From the NCBI RefSeq assembly GCF_029813115.1, contig NZ_JAPZDS010000001.1, forward strand, positions 62,001 to 126,000: a stretch of 64,000 nucleotides of DNA, read 5' to 3'. Source of the DNA: Aureimonas sp. SK2 (GTDB lineage: Bacteria > Pseudomonadota > Alphaproteobacteria > Rhizobiales > Rhizobiaceae). The notes under the pieces are model-generated. The model was not told the origin of the DNA. It worked only from the letters and a program-made list of their open reading frames with translations, and did not search any database. Positions within the stretch are counted from its first letter, which is position 1. Each line of letters opens with the position of its first letter. Below are positions 46,800 to 58,699 of the stretch, piece after piece. Position numbers and translations under genes: made by a program.

Positions 46800-48104
46800 A
46801 TGACGCGCTTCATCCGATCCCTGGCCCTTGCTCTCGCCACCGCCACCGCCGGCCTCGCGCTGGCGACCGGCGCTCATGCCCAGGTCGAGATCGACGTCAC
46901 CCAGGGCAACGTCCAGCCGCTGCCGATCGCCCTGCCGAACTTCCAGTCGCGCGACGCGCTGGGCGCCAAGCTGATCGAGGTGGTCACGGCCGACCTCAAG
47001 CGCTCGGGCCTCTTCGCGCCGATCAACCCGGCGGCCTTCATCCAGAAGGACGTCACGCCGGACGCGACGCCGCGCTTTCAGGACTGGACCGTCATCAACG
47101 CCCAGGCGCTCGTCACGGGCCGCGTGACGCCGGAGGCCGACGGTCGCCTGCGCGTCGAGTTCCGCCTGTGGGACACCTATGCCGGGCAGCAGCTCGACGG
47201 GCAGCAGTTCTATGCCAGCCCGGACAACTGGCGCCGCATCGCCCACATCATCGCCGACGCGATCTACGAGCGCCTGACGGGCGAGAAGGGCTATTTCGAC
47301 ACGCGCGTCGTCTTCGTGGACGAGAGCGGGTCGAAGACCGACCGCAAGAAGCGCCTCGCCATCATGGACCAGGACGGCGCCAACGTGCGCTATCTCAGCC
47401 AGGGCAACGACCTCGTCCTCACGCCCCGCTTCTCGCCCAACCGGCAGGAGATCACCTACATGTCCTTCGGGCAGGGCGAGCCGCGCGTCTACCTCCTCCA
47501 GCTCGAGACCGGGCAGCGCGAAGTGGTCGGCAACTTCCCCGGCATGACCTTCTCGCCCCGCTTCTCGCCGGACGGGCAGAAGGTGGTGATGAGCCTCCAG
47601 CAGGACGGCAACTCCAACATCTACGCGATGGACCTGCGCTCGCGCGCCACGACGCGCCTGACCTCGACCAACGCCATCGACACCTCGCCCTCCTATTCGC
47701 CGGACGGCTCCAAGGTCGTGTTCGAGAGCGACCGCGGCGGGCGCTCGCAGATCTACGTCATGGGCGCCGACGGTTCGGGCCAGACCCGCATCTCCTTCGG
47801 CCAGGGCACCTACAACACCCCCGTATGGAGCCCGCGCGGCGATCTCATCGCCTTCACCAAGCAGACGGGCGGCCAGTTCCAGATCGGCGTGATGAAGCCG
47901 GACGGCTCGGGCGAGCGCATCCTCACGTCGTCCTTCCACGCGGAAGGGCCGACCTGGGCGCCGAACGGGCGCGTCATCATGTTCTTCCGCGATCAGGGCG
48001 GCGGTCCGCAGCTCTATTCGATCGACCTCACGGGCCGGAACGAGCAGAAGGTCGCCACCCCGAACTACGCGTCGGATCCGGCCTGGTCGCCGGCTCTGGA
48101 GTAG
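46800..48104 (+). CDS. tolB: Tol-Pal system beta-propeller protein TolB
   Basis: 434 residues from the ATG at 46800, with a signal peptide ([20 protein letters not shown]) and GAAGG upstream; longer in-frame starts add a non-signal extension. The N-terminal domain ([20 protein letters not shown]) is followed by a six-bladed propeller with repeats such as [18 protein letters not shown] and [18 protein letters not shown]. TolB bridges TolA and Pal in the periplasm. Confidence 0.96.
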   Translation: MTRFIRSLALALATATAGLALATGAHAQVEIDVTQGNVQPLPIALPNFQSRDALGAKLIEVVTADLKRSGLFAPINPAAFIQKDVTPDATPRFQDWTVINAQALVTGRVTPEADGRLRVEFRLWDTYAGQQLDGQQFYASPDNWRRIAHIIADAIYERLTGEKGYFDTRVVFVDESGSKTDRKKRLAIMDQDGANVRYLSQGNDLVLTPRFSPNRQEITYMSFGQGEPRVYLLQLETGQREVVGNFPGMTFSPRFSPDGQKVVMSLQQDGNSNIYAMDLRSRATTRLTSTNAIDTSPSYSPDGSKVVFESDRGGRSQIYVMGADGSGQTRISFGQGTYNTPVWSPRGDLIAFTKQTGGQFQIGVMKPDGSGERILTSSFHAEGPTWAPNGRVIMFFRDQGGGPQLYSIDLTGRNEQKVATPNYASDPAWSPALE

Positions 48105-48200
48105 GATTCGTCAGCCTTTTCAATCCCCTGTTGACCACTCGTTAACCCACAACATGGTAAACGAGGGCCATACGGAATTCACATACGCAAGGAGACGGCC

Positions 48201-48749
48201 ATGCGCCGCATCGCTACTGGGGTCCATGGTCGTATCGCCCTCGCGCTGGTCGCGGCGCTGGCGCTCTCGGCCTGCGCCAAGAAGAACGCCGGCCTGCCGG
48301 ACAACGCCGCGGGCCTCGGCCTCGGCGGCGCGGGCGGCATGGGTGGCGCCGGCGGCATGGGCGGCGCGGGTTCGGCGGCGCCGGGCACCAGCCAGGACTT
48401 CACCGTCAACGTCGGCGACCGCATTTTCTTCGACACGGACTCCTCGTCGATCCGCGCCGACGCGCAGCAGACGCTCGCCCGCCAGGCGCAGTGGCTGAAC
48501 CAGTACCGCAACTACTCCATCACGGTCGAAGGCCATGCCGACGAGCGCGGCACGCGCGAGTACAACCTCGCCCTCGGCGCCCGCCGCGCGGCTGCCACGC
48601 GCGACTATCTCGCCAGCCAGGGCGTGGCGGCGAATCGCATGCGCACCATCTCCTACGGCAAGGAGCGCCCGGTGGCCGTGTGCGACGACATCTCCTGCTG
48701 GTCTCAGAACCGCCGCGCCGTCACCGTCCTGTCGGGAGCTGGCAGCTGA
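48201..48749 (+). CDS. pal: Peptidoglycan-associated lipoprotein Pal
   Basis: 182 residues. A lipoprotein signal ends LALSAC with Cys25 lipidated, so an outer-membrane anchor; a Gly/Met/Ala linker follows. The OmpA-like peptidoglycan-binding domain (about 70-180) has IFFDTDSSSIRADAQQTLAR and EGHADERGTREYNLALGARR. AAGGAG lies upstream. It ties the outer membrane to the wall together with Tol. A weak terminator-like hairpin follows. Confidence 0.96.
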   Translation: MRRIATGVHGRIALALVAALALSACAKKNAGLPDNAAGLGLGGAGGMGGAGGMGGAGSAAPGTSQDFTVNVGDRIFFDTDSSSIRADAQQTLARQAQWLNQYRNYSITVEGHADERGTREYNLALGARRAAATRDYLASQGVAANRMRTISYGKERPVAVCDDISCWSQNRRAVTVLSGAGS

Positions 48750-48784
48750 TCTGCGGCATTTCTGCAACATTCATCATTTGGAAG

Positions 48785-48803
48785 CGGCCCTGCGGGGCCG
48801 TTT
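48785..48803 (+). terminator. Weak hairpin after pal
   Basis: CGGCCC, loop TGCG, GGGCCG and a short TTT. Six G/C pairs but few U, so partial termination or processing between pal and cpoB is more likely than full stop. Confidence 0.45.
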
Positions 48804-48951
48804 CGCGTCTCTGCGCCCCTGTCTGTGCTAGCACCGGCCAAACTTTGGACGCCTTCCGCCTATCCAAGCTGAACGGTCGACAGGTCGTCGCCCGATCGGC
48901 CGCAGAGCCTTGACGGCGACGGGCCTCCAGCGATCCCGAGGGGATTTCCGC

Positions 48952-49890
48952 ATGGCCAGCATGAAGCTCGCAACCGTCTCCATTCTCGCACTCGCCACGC
49001 TGGCCGGGCCGGCCGCCGCGCTGAACCTGCCGTTCGGCCTCGGCGGATCGGGCGACCGCGCGCCCGTCGTCTCGCAGGAGCCGGCACCCGTCCTCATGGC
49101 GCAGGCCAGCGACGGCGGTGTCCGCATCTCGCAGATGGAAGAGGAGATGCGGCGGCTGACCGGCAAGGTCGAGGAGCTGTCCTTCCTCGTGCTCCAACTC
49201 CAGGAGCAGCTCCGCAAGTCGCAGGAGGACAACGAGTTCCGCTTCCAGGACCTGGAAGGCAAGGGCTCGGGCAGCGCGGCCAAGCCTGCCGAGCGCCGCA
49301 CCGAGATCACCCCGGCGGTGCCGACCGGCGGCGACCGCGTGGCCTCCGCCGCGCCGCCGAGCGCCAACGATGCGACGGCGCCCGCTTCCGCCGCGCCGCA
49401 GACGGACGAGATCGGCGCGCTGCTCGGCGATACCAGCTTGAACGAGCCCGCAGCGCCCGCCACGCCACTGCCCGGCTCGTCCCAGGTCGCCTCCATCGCC
49501 ACCAACGGCCCGGTGGAGATGTATTCGCTCGGCTACAACTACATGCTGGCGGGCGACTACCAGCTCGCCGAGAACACGTTCCGCCAGTACACCCAGACCT
49601 ATCCGAGCTCGCAGGACGCGGCCGACGCGCAGTACTGGCTGGGCGAGGCCCTCTACGCCCAGAAGAAGTACCGCGACGCCGCCGAGGTCTTCCTGAACGC
49701 GCAGAAGGCGCATCCCAAGAGCGGCAAGGCGCCGGAGATGATGCTGAAGCTCGGCATGTCGCTCGCCCGCCTCAACAATCGGGAGACGGCCTGCGTCACC
49801 TATGCCGAGGTCGGCAAGCGCTATCCGGAGATGAGCTCCAATGTGAAGCGCAAGCTCGAGGGCGAGGAAAAGGCCGCCAACTGCGCCTGA
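48952..49890 (+). CDS. cpoB: Cell division coordinator CpoB (YbgF)
   Basis: 312 residues from the ATG at 48952 (GAGGGGA upstream). Signal peptide, a coiled-coil trimerisation helix (ISQMEEEMRRLTGKVEELSF) and an Ala/Pro linker, then TPR repeats to the C terminus (SLGYNYMLAGDYQLAENTFR, YWLGEALYAQKKYRDAAEVF). CpoB links Tol-Pal to peptidoglycan synthesis at division. Conserved place between pal and tilS. Confidence 0.92.
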   Translation: MASMKLATVSILALATLAGPAAALNLPFGLGGSGDRAPVVSQEPAPVLMAQASDGGVRISQMEEEMRRLTGKVEELSFLVLQLQEQLRKSQEDNEFRFQDLEGKGSGSAAKPAERRTEITPAVPTGGDRVASAAPPSANDATAPASAAPQTDEIGALLGDTSLNEPAAPATPLPGSSQVASIATNGPVEMYSLGYNYMLAGDYQLAENTFRQYTQTYPSSQDAADAQYWLGEALYAQKKYRDAAEVFLNAQKAHPKSGKAPEMMLKLGMSLARLNNRETACVTYAEVGKRYPEMSSNVKRKLEGEEKAANCA

Positions 49891-49909
49891 CGCCCCGGCG
49901 TCCCTTGCC

Positions 49910-51256
49910 ATGACATCCGAAACGGCCGAGGCGATCCGCATCGCGCTCGGCCGTTTCGCGTCGGCACGGGCGCCGCTCCGCCGCATCCTTCTCGCGGTCT
50001 CGGGCGGCCCCGACTCCCTGGCGCTTCTGCTCGCCTGCGCCGATCGCGCGCTCCCTGCCGAGGTGGCGGTCGCAACGGTGGATCATGGGTTGCGGCCCGG
50101 CTCGGCTGCGGAGGCAGCATTCGTCGCGGGCCTTTGCCGCGATCTCGGTCTGCCGCATCGCACGCTTGTCTGGCGCGAGGCGGCCTGCGCGCGCGGCAAC
50201 CTGATGGAGGCCGCTCGCGACGCGCGATACGCGCTGTTGGCGTGCGAGGCCGCGCGGGTCGGCGCCGATGCGATCCTGGCCGCTCACCATGCCGACGACC
50301 AGCTCGAAACGCATCTCCTGGCACGTGCCCGCGGTGCGGTGGGGGCCGGCCTCGCCGGCATGCGGCCCTGGCGGGATCTCGAACCGGGCCTCGCGCTGTT
50401 GCGCCCTTTCCTCTCGCTTCCCAAGCGCGTGCTCGAAGAGGCCGTGGCCCGCGCCGGGCTGGACCCGGTGCGCGATCCGACCAACGCGGACGAGCGCTAT
50501 CGCCGCGCCAGGGTCCGTCGGGAGCTTGCCGACGGCCTTCACGACACCTTGGCGCTGGCGGGGTCCATCGCTTCCGCCGGCCGCCTGCGCGAGGCCGAGG
50601 ATGCCAAACTCGGCGAGCGCATCGACCGAGCCGCCTGGGACGGGCGGCTGCACTCGGACGATGCCGGGGTCGTGACCTTCCGGCCGGAGGGCGACGATGG
50701 GATTCTCTGGGCGAGGCTCCTGACGGCGGCGGGCGGGGCGGCCCGCCCGCCGGACCGATCGGCGGTGGCGCGCCTGATCGCCCGCTTTTCCACGGAGGGC
50801 GCTTCGGCGGCCACGCTGAACGGCTGCCGGATTGAGCGGGGGGAGGGCACGTTCCGCCTGACGCGGGAGTTCGGACGCACCGGGCCACCGTCCCTGGAGC
50901 TTGGAGCCGCCGATGCGCGATGTTTCGACCATCGCTTCGATCTTACAGGCTCTCCGCCTCCCGGCGCCGCGCGTGTCGTCGCCTTGGGACGCCTCGGCCT
51001 GGGAGGCGACGTTCAGCGCACGCTGCCCGTCTGTGTCGATGCGGCGGGTGATCCGGTCGCCACCCATCCGGCCCTCGGCGAGCGCTTCGCATCGCTGCCC
51101 GCGCTCGCTCTGCGGCAAAGGGTCGGATGGCGTATCGCCATCGATCTGCCGGGCTTTCCGGGGACTCGATTAACCGCCGAACCCCAAATTGCCGCAAATC
51201 CGTTGAAGCCTGTTGGCAAGGATTTGGCGGCCACCTATCTTCGATGCCGTGTCTAG
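49910..51256 (+). CDS. tilS: tRNA(Ile)-lysidine synthetase
   Basis: 448 residues. PP-loop ATPase with the motif SGGPDS (31-36) and [20 protein letters not shown]; it puts lysidine at C34 of the AUA-reading tRNA-Ile. The C-terminal half is a TilS-type substrate domain with low conservation. It starts 19 bp after cpoB. The order cpoB-tilS-ftsH-glmM is standard in alphaproteobacteria. Confidence 0.92.
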   Translation: MTSETAEAIRIALGRFASARAPLRRILLAVSGGPDSLALLLACADRALPAEVAVATVDHGLRPGSAAEAAFVAGLCRDLGLPHRTLVWREAACARGNLMEAARDARYALLACEAARVGADAILAAHHADDQLETHLLARARGAVGAGLAGMRPWRDLEPGLALLRPFLSLPKRVLEEAVARAGLDPVRDPTNADERYRRARVRRELADGLHDTLALAGSIASAGRLREAEDAKLGERIDRAAWDGRLHSDDAGVVTFRPEGDDGILWARLLTAAGGAARPPDRSAVARLIARFSTEGASAATLNGCRIERGEGTFRLTREFGRTGPPSLELGAADARCFDHRFDLTGSPPPGAARVVALGRLGLGGDVQRTLPVCVDAAGDPVATHPALGERFASLPALALRQRVGWRIAIDLPGFPGTRLTAEPQIAANPLKPVGKDLAATYLRCRV

Positions 51257-51309
51257 GTTCGGCCACCGTAAATGGATGGGCGTATCGAGGCGTCATCCCA
51301 GGACGGATA

Positions 51310-53247
<1,938 letters not shown>

Positions 53248-53277
53248 CGCCGGCAGGCGCCGGAGCGAACGATACGA

Positions 53278-53302
53278 GGCGGGCCTTCGGGTCCGCCTTT
53301 TT
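53278..53302 (+). terminator. Rho-independent terminator after ftsH
   Basis: GGCGGGCC, tetraloop TTCG, GGTCCGCC, then TTTTT: an 8-bp stem with one G-T wobble and a stable loop. Confidence 0.88.
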
Positions 53303-53415
53303 CGTGCCGATGGTGCGCTGCTCGCGGCTCGACGGCACACTGACATTCTTTTTTACTTTCTGAGCCATGCTCGCGACTCTACAGCGAAGCGAACGGACCA
53401 GCGGGGACGACATCC

Positions 53416-54765
<1,350 letters not shown>

Positions 54766-54771
54766 AGCAAG

Positions 54772-54807
54772 GGCCGTTTACCATTCCGCCGCGGTAAACG
54801 GTCTTTT
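54772..54807 (+). terminator. Terminator after glmM
   Basis: GGCCGTTTACC, a 10-base loop, GGTAAACGGTC, then TTTT. An 11-bp stem with one wobble. The region then turns AT-rich before the first porin gene. Confidence 0.8.
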
Positions 54808-54882
54808 AATCATTAATCTTTAGATTTCTCATCATTGCGGAACCCAAGCCGCGACCTGTCGTGAAATCTGGAGAGAACGATT

Positions 54883-55713
54883 ATGCTACGGCTTGCGCTT
54901 GGCCTCCTGGCCTCCGCCGCACTTCTTCCGACGCTGGCCCAGGCGGCCGACATCATTGAGCCGATCCCGGTCGTCGAGGAAGTGCCCTATAGCGGTTGGT
55001 ACATCCGCGGCGACGTCGGATACAACTTCGAGTCCAAGACCGAAGGCAAGTGGGCCTTCTACAACATCTATCCGGGCGTCGAGGGCATCGACGACCACTA
55101 CCGCTACGACGAGCTGCGCCTGTCGGATGCGGCGACCTTCGGCGTCGGCGCCGGCTATCGCTTCACCGACTCCTTCCGCGTGGACGCTACGGTCGACTAC
55201 TTCCGCGCCGACGCGGACGGCAAGACCAAGTGCCCGCTCATGATCCTGACGGACAAGGCGCACGGCCTCGGCCCGTTCGACGAGTGCAACTACCAGGACA
55301 GCTCGAAGGCCGACGTCTGGACGATCATGGCGAACGCCTATGTCGACCTGCCGAGCTTCGGCATCGTCACGCCCTACCTCGGCGCCGGCGTCGGCACGGC
55401 CTACGTGAAGTACGACGACGTGAAGTCGCAGGAAGTCTGCCCGCCCTGCAAGGCCGGCTACACGCCCTATTCCGGCAGCCACGAGGGCCTGGACGACTGG
55501 CGCTTCGCTTCCTCGCTCATGGCCGGCGCGAGCGTCGACCTGACGAGCCAGCTGGCGCTCGACATCGGCTACCGCTTCACCAAGGTCTGGGAAGGCGACT
55601 CCTGGTCCTACGACAAGCAGGACAAGCAGTACGGCGCCACCGGCGTCCAGACACGCGACGACGGCTTCGACATCCACACCGTCCGCGCCGGTCTGCGCTA
55701 CAGCTTCTTCTAA
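54883..55713 (+). CDS. Outer-membrane beta-barrel protein, Omp25/Omp31 type
   Basis: 276 residues with a signal peptide (RLALGLLASAALLPTLAQAA). The 8-strand barrel has alternating aromatic residues and ends in the outer-membrane signature ending RYSFF. Internal turns include GDVGYNFESKT, VGAGYRFTDSFRVDATVDYF and VTPYLGAGVGTAYV. Cys residues at CPLM, CNY and CPPCK may form disulfides in the loops. Similar barrels of Brucella and Bartonella bind host ligands or stabilise the envelope. A strong terminator follows; the next gene is a paralogue. Confidence 0.87.
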   Translation: MLRLALGLLASAALLPTLAQAADIIEPIPVVEEVPYSGWYIRGDVGYNFESKTEGKWAFYNIYPGVEGIDDHYRYDELRLSDAATFGVGAGYRFTDSFRVDATVDYFRADADGKTKCPLMILTDKAHGLGPFDECNYQDSSKADVWTIMANAYVDLPSFGIVTPYLGAGVGTAYVKYDDVKSQEVCPPCKAGYTPYSGSHEGLDDWRFASSLMAGASVDLTSQLALDIGYRFTKVWEGDSWSYDKQDKQYGATGVQTRDDGFDIHTVRAGLRYSFF

Positions 55714-55735
55714 GCCGCAGCCGAACGAGACATTC

Positions 55736-55767
55736 AGAAAGGGCCGTCCCTCGGGGCGGCCCTTTCT
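55736..55767 (+). terminator. Strong terminator after the first barrel gene
   Basis: AGAAAGGGCCGTCCC, loop TCG, GGGCGGCCCTTTCT: a long stem with a single-base bulge and a TTTCT tail. Confidence 0.88.
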
Positions 55768-55824
55768 GCGTCTGGCCGCCTGCCCGGAAAGGGCAAAAGC
55801 TTCGCCAAAGGTTAAGCGACATGG

Positions 55825-55840
55825 TTAACCGGGGATTAAC
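55825..55840 (+). promoter_or_regulatory. Perfect CtrA box upstream of the second barrel gene
   Basis: TTAA, CCGGGGA, TTAAC: TTAA-N7-TTAAC, the full CtrA consensus. It sits 82 bp before the start, inside GGTTAACCGGGGATTAAC. Suggests cell-cycle control of the barrel gene. Confidence 0.5.
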
Positions 55841-55921
55841 GGATGGCGGCGATGCTGGGCTTCGAGACGCCCGGCCTGGAATGCGCGGGGCTTCTCCCAT
55901 TCGCATCAGGAAACCGTTGCC

Positions 55922-56713
55922 ATGCGCGTCGCCCGTATCCTTCTCGCCGGAAGTCTCCTGGCCGCTTCCGGCCATGCCCTGGCCGCAGACATGGACATTC
56001 TCGACGCGCCCGAGATCGCCATCGTGACGCCGAACACCGGCTTCTACCTGCGCGCCGACGTCGCCTACGGTTTCGATGCCTCCTTCGGGGGGACGCAGCG
56101 CCTTTCGCGCTTCGGCAGCACGATCACCGATCGCACCCGCGGCTGGGATCTGGACGGTGGGTTCGGGGCGGGGGCCGGCATCGGCTATAAGGCCAGCGAC
56201 CTCCTGCGCTTCGACGCGACGATCGACTACTGGCGGCGGGATGTCGAGGCCGCCAACGGCGCCGGCTGGTTCTGCGGTTTCGGCCCGGCCTGCGGCGCGC
56301 GCGACCGGGGCGAGATCGAAGCGGTCGAGCTGATGGGCAACGCCTATCTCGACCTCGGCACCTTCGCCGGCTTCACGCCCTATGTCGGCGGGGGCGTCGG
56401 CGCGGTGCACGTGAGCTATTCCGACGTGACGGGCGCGGCGACCTGCCCGGGGGGCTTGACCGCCTGCCCGGCGCTGGGCGCCGGCGCACGCTACGGCGGC
56501 GAGGACTCCTGGCGCTTCGCCTATGCGCTCTCGGCCGGCGTCTCCTACGACGTTACCGAAAAGATCGCCATCGACACCGGCTATCGCTACCTCAACGTCC
56601 AGGACGGCGACGCCTATCGCTTCGAGCCGGCCGCCGGCACGCTTCTGGCCAGCGACGACGACGGCTTCGACCGGCACACGATCCGTGCCGGTCTGCGCTT
56701 CCGTTTCGACTGA
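55922..56713 (+). CDS. Outer-membrane beta-barrel protein, second Omp25/Omp31-type paralogue
   Basis: 263 residues with a signal peptide (RILLAGSLLAASGHALAAD). Same layout as its upstream neighbour: GFYLRADVAYGFDAS, GAGIGYKASDLLRFDATIDYW, FTPYVGGGVGAVHVSY, DTGYRYLNVQDGDAYRF and the C-terminal RAGLRFRFD, where Asp follows the usual terminal Phe. Four loop cysteines. Probably arose by tandem duplication. A perfect CtrA box precedes it, absent from the first copy. Confidence 0.87.
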   Translation: MRVARILLAGSLLAASGHALAADMDILDAPEIAIVTPNTGFYLRADVAYGFDASFGGTQRLSRFGSTITDRTRGWDLDGGFGAGAGIGYKASDLLRFDATIDYWRRDVEAANGAGWFCGFGPACGARDRGEIEAVELMGNAYLDLGTFAGFTPYVGGGVGAVHVSYSDVTGAATCPGGLTACPALGAGARYGGEDSWRFAYALSAGVSYDVTEKIAIDTGYRYLNVQDGDAYRFEPAAGTLLASDDDGFDRHTIRAGLRFRFD

Positions 56714-56721
56714 CCTGGGAA

Positions 56722-57240
56722 TCAGGCCCGGTTGTCGCGCGCCCCTTGCGCGTCGCGGACGAACTGTGACACGCGGCCGGCTTCCATCGGGCTGCCGATG
56801 CGCTGCGCCTTCTCGTTCTCGACGGGGTTCATCCCCCCATGCGCGGTGCGCCCGGAGCTCGGCCGCCGGGCGCTGCGCGACGCGTTGGCGCGCTTGAGCT
56901 TGAGCGCGCGCCGGGCGTTCCTCTGGAGGGCGGTCGATGCCTCCTGATGCTCGCGCCGCGTCCGCTCCTTGTTGAGGCGTGCCAGCGCTTCGGACAGGAC
57001 TCCGGCCTTCTGCCGCATGCCGGAATTCTCCGGCTCGCCCGGCCCCTGGCCCCGGCGGGCCGCGCCGCGCCGGCGGTTGGCGATCTCGCGCGCGCGGTCG
57101 CGGCGCTCGCGCAGGCGCTGGGTGAGTTCGTTGATCTCGGTGTGGCCGAGTTCGCGAAGGGCCGGGTAGTGGGTCTCCGCCACGAGCTCCAGTTCGTCCT
57201 TGTCCAGAACCCGTCGCTCGAGGCTACGTCCTGCTGCCAT
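56722..57240 (-). CDS. Basic hypothetical protein of a rhizobial family
   Basis: 172 residues from the ATG at 57240, with GGAGG upstream. Strongly Arg/Ala-rich and helical: RRVLDKDELELVAETHYPAL near the N terminus, RLRERRDRAREIANRRRGAA in the middle. Small proteins like this are common in Rhizobiales and may bind DNA or RNA, but their function is unknown. No membrane segment. Divergent from serC. Confidence 0.72.
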   Translation of the reverse strand: MAAGRSLERRVLDKDELELVAETHYPALRELGHTEINELTQRLRERRDRAREIANRRRGAARRGQGPGEPENSGMRQKAGVLSEALARLNKERTRREHQEASTALQRNARRALKLKRANASRSARRPSSGRTAHGGMNPVENEKAQRIGSPMEAGRVSQFVRDAQGARDNRA

Positions 57241-57360
57241 GGTGATCCTCCGTTCCGGTGATTGGCGAAGGCAAAACCGTCGGGAACCGCTCCCGTTTCA
57301 TAGATTAGGTGTGATCGTCGCGTGACCGTCTTGCGATTGTCACTTGACCCTCGGTCGTGA

Positions 57361-57428
57361 CGGGCATATCCGCACACTTGGGACACGCCTCCCCAACGAG
57401 GCGCTTCTATCTGTAAGGATAGCTTTTG
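57361..57428 (+). promoter_or_regulatory. serC leader RNA element with two hairpins
   Basis: Hairpin one pairs CGCCTC (57386-57391) with GAGGCG (57398-57403). Hairpin two pairs CTATC (57407-57411) with GATAG (57418-57422) and holds the AAGGAT ribosome site (57415-57420), 9 bp from the ATG. This is the arrangement of the serC RNA motif described upstream of serC in alphaproteobacteria. Folding would hide the ribosome site; the ligand is not established. Confidence 0.6.
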
Positions 57429-58604
57429 ATGGCGACTATCGCACCGCCGGCCGCTCGTCCGGCCAATCCCCGCTTTTCCTCTGGTCCTTGCGCCAAGCGT
57501 CCCGGCTGGACGCTGGATGCGCTGAGCGACGCGCCGCTCGGCCGTTCGCACCGCGCCAAGGTCGGCAAGACCAAGCTCGCCCAGGCGATCGACGACACTC
57601 GGGCCGTTCTCGGCGTTCCCGCCGACTACCGGATCGGCATCGTGCCGGGTTCGGACACCGGCGCGGTCGAGATGGCCATGTGGTCGCTTCTCGGCGAACG
57701 CCCGGTGGACATGCTGGCCTGGGAAAGCTTCGGCGCCGGCTGGGTGACGGATGCGGTGAAGCAGCTGAAGCTCGCCGACGCCCGCGTCTTCGAGGCGCCT
57801 TACGGCGAGATCGTCGATTTCGGCCAAGTCGATTTCGACCGCGACGTAGTCTTCACCTGGAACGGCACGACGTCCGGCGTGCGCGTGCCGAATGGCGACG
57901 CCATCCCGGCGGACCGCAAGGGCCTGACCATCTGCGACGCGACTTCGGCCGCCTTCGCGCAGGACCTTCCCTACGACAAGCTCGATGTCGTGACCTTCTC
58001 CTGGCAGAAGGTTCTGGGCGGCGAGGGCGCGCACGGCGTCCTGATCCTCAGCCCCCGCGCCGTGGAGCGTCTCCAGACCTACAAGCCGGCCTGGCCGCTG
58101 CCGAAGATCTTCCGCCTGACCTCCGGCGGCAAGCTGATCGAGGGGATCTTCAAGGGCGAGACGATCAACACGCCGTCCATGCTCTGCGTCGAGGACTATC
58201 TCGACGCGCTCCAGTGGGCGAAATCGATCGGTGGCCTGGAGGCCCTGAAGGCCCGCGCCGACAAGAACCTGGCCGTCATCGACCGCTTCGTCGCGCAGAA
58301 CGACTGGATCGGCTTCCTCGCCAAGTCCGCCGACATCCGCTCCAACACCTCCGTCTGCCTCCAGTTCACGGCGCCCGAGATCTCGGGTCTGTCGAAGGAC
58401 GAGCAGGACGCCTTCGCCAAGGGCGTCGCCTCCAAGCTGGAGAAGGAGGGCGTCGCCCTCGACATCGGCGCCTATCGCGACGCGCCTCCGGGCCTGCGCA
58501 TCTGGGCCGGCGCGACGGTGGAGGCTTCGGACCTCGAAGCGCTCATGCCCTGGATCGCCTATGCCTACGAGGCGCAGCGCGCGACGCTGGCGCAAGCCGC
58601 CTGA
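57429..58604 (+). CDS. serC: Phosphoserine aminotransferase
   Basis: 391 residues from the ATG at 57429. PLP enzyme making phosphoserine from phosphohydroxypyruvate. The Schiff-base lysine is Lys194 in [30 protein letters not shown] near the N terminus and [14 protein letters not shown] are alphaproteobacterial SerC marks. It is the first gene after the leader RNA and precedes serA by 95 bp. Confidence 0.95.
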   Translation: MATIAPPAARPANPRFSSGPCAKRPGWTLDALSDAPLGRSHRAKVGKTKLAQAIDDTRAVLGVPADYRIGIVPGSDTGAVEMAMWSLLGERPVDMLAWESFGAGWVTDAVKQLKLADARVFEAPYGEIVDFGQVDFDRDVVFTWNGTTSGVRVPNGDAIPADRKGLTICDATSAAFAQDLPYDKLDVVTFSWQKVLGGEGAHGVLILSPRAVERLQTYKPAWPLPKIFRLTSGGKLIEGIFKGETINTPSMLCVEDYLDALQWAKSIGGLEALKARADKNLAVIDRFVAQNDWIGFLAKSADIRSNTSVCLQFTAPEISGLSKDEQDAFAKGVASKLEKEGVALDIGAYRDAPPGLRIWAGATVEASDLEALMPWIAYAYEAQRATLAQAA

Positions 58605-58616
58605 GCTGACGGCACG

Positions 58617-58639
58617 GCCCGCCTCGACGAGGGGCGGGC
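58617..58639 (+). terminator. GC hairpin between serC and serA
   Basis: GCCCGCCTC, loop GAC, GAGG-G-GCGGGC with one bulged G, then CTTTCC. A partial terminator or processing site that would set the serC:serA ratio. Confidence 0.45.
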
Positions 58640-58699
58640 GCTTTCCCCATCTTTCGTTTTCAAAGCGCTTTCGGGCGCCCATGCTGCAGGAGAAGCCTG

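Noticed and set aside
54800-54835. TTAATCATTAATC before the first barrel gene as a CtrA site
   Set aside because: TTAA repeats are three bases apart, not seven; more likely an AT-rich promoter.
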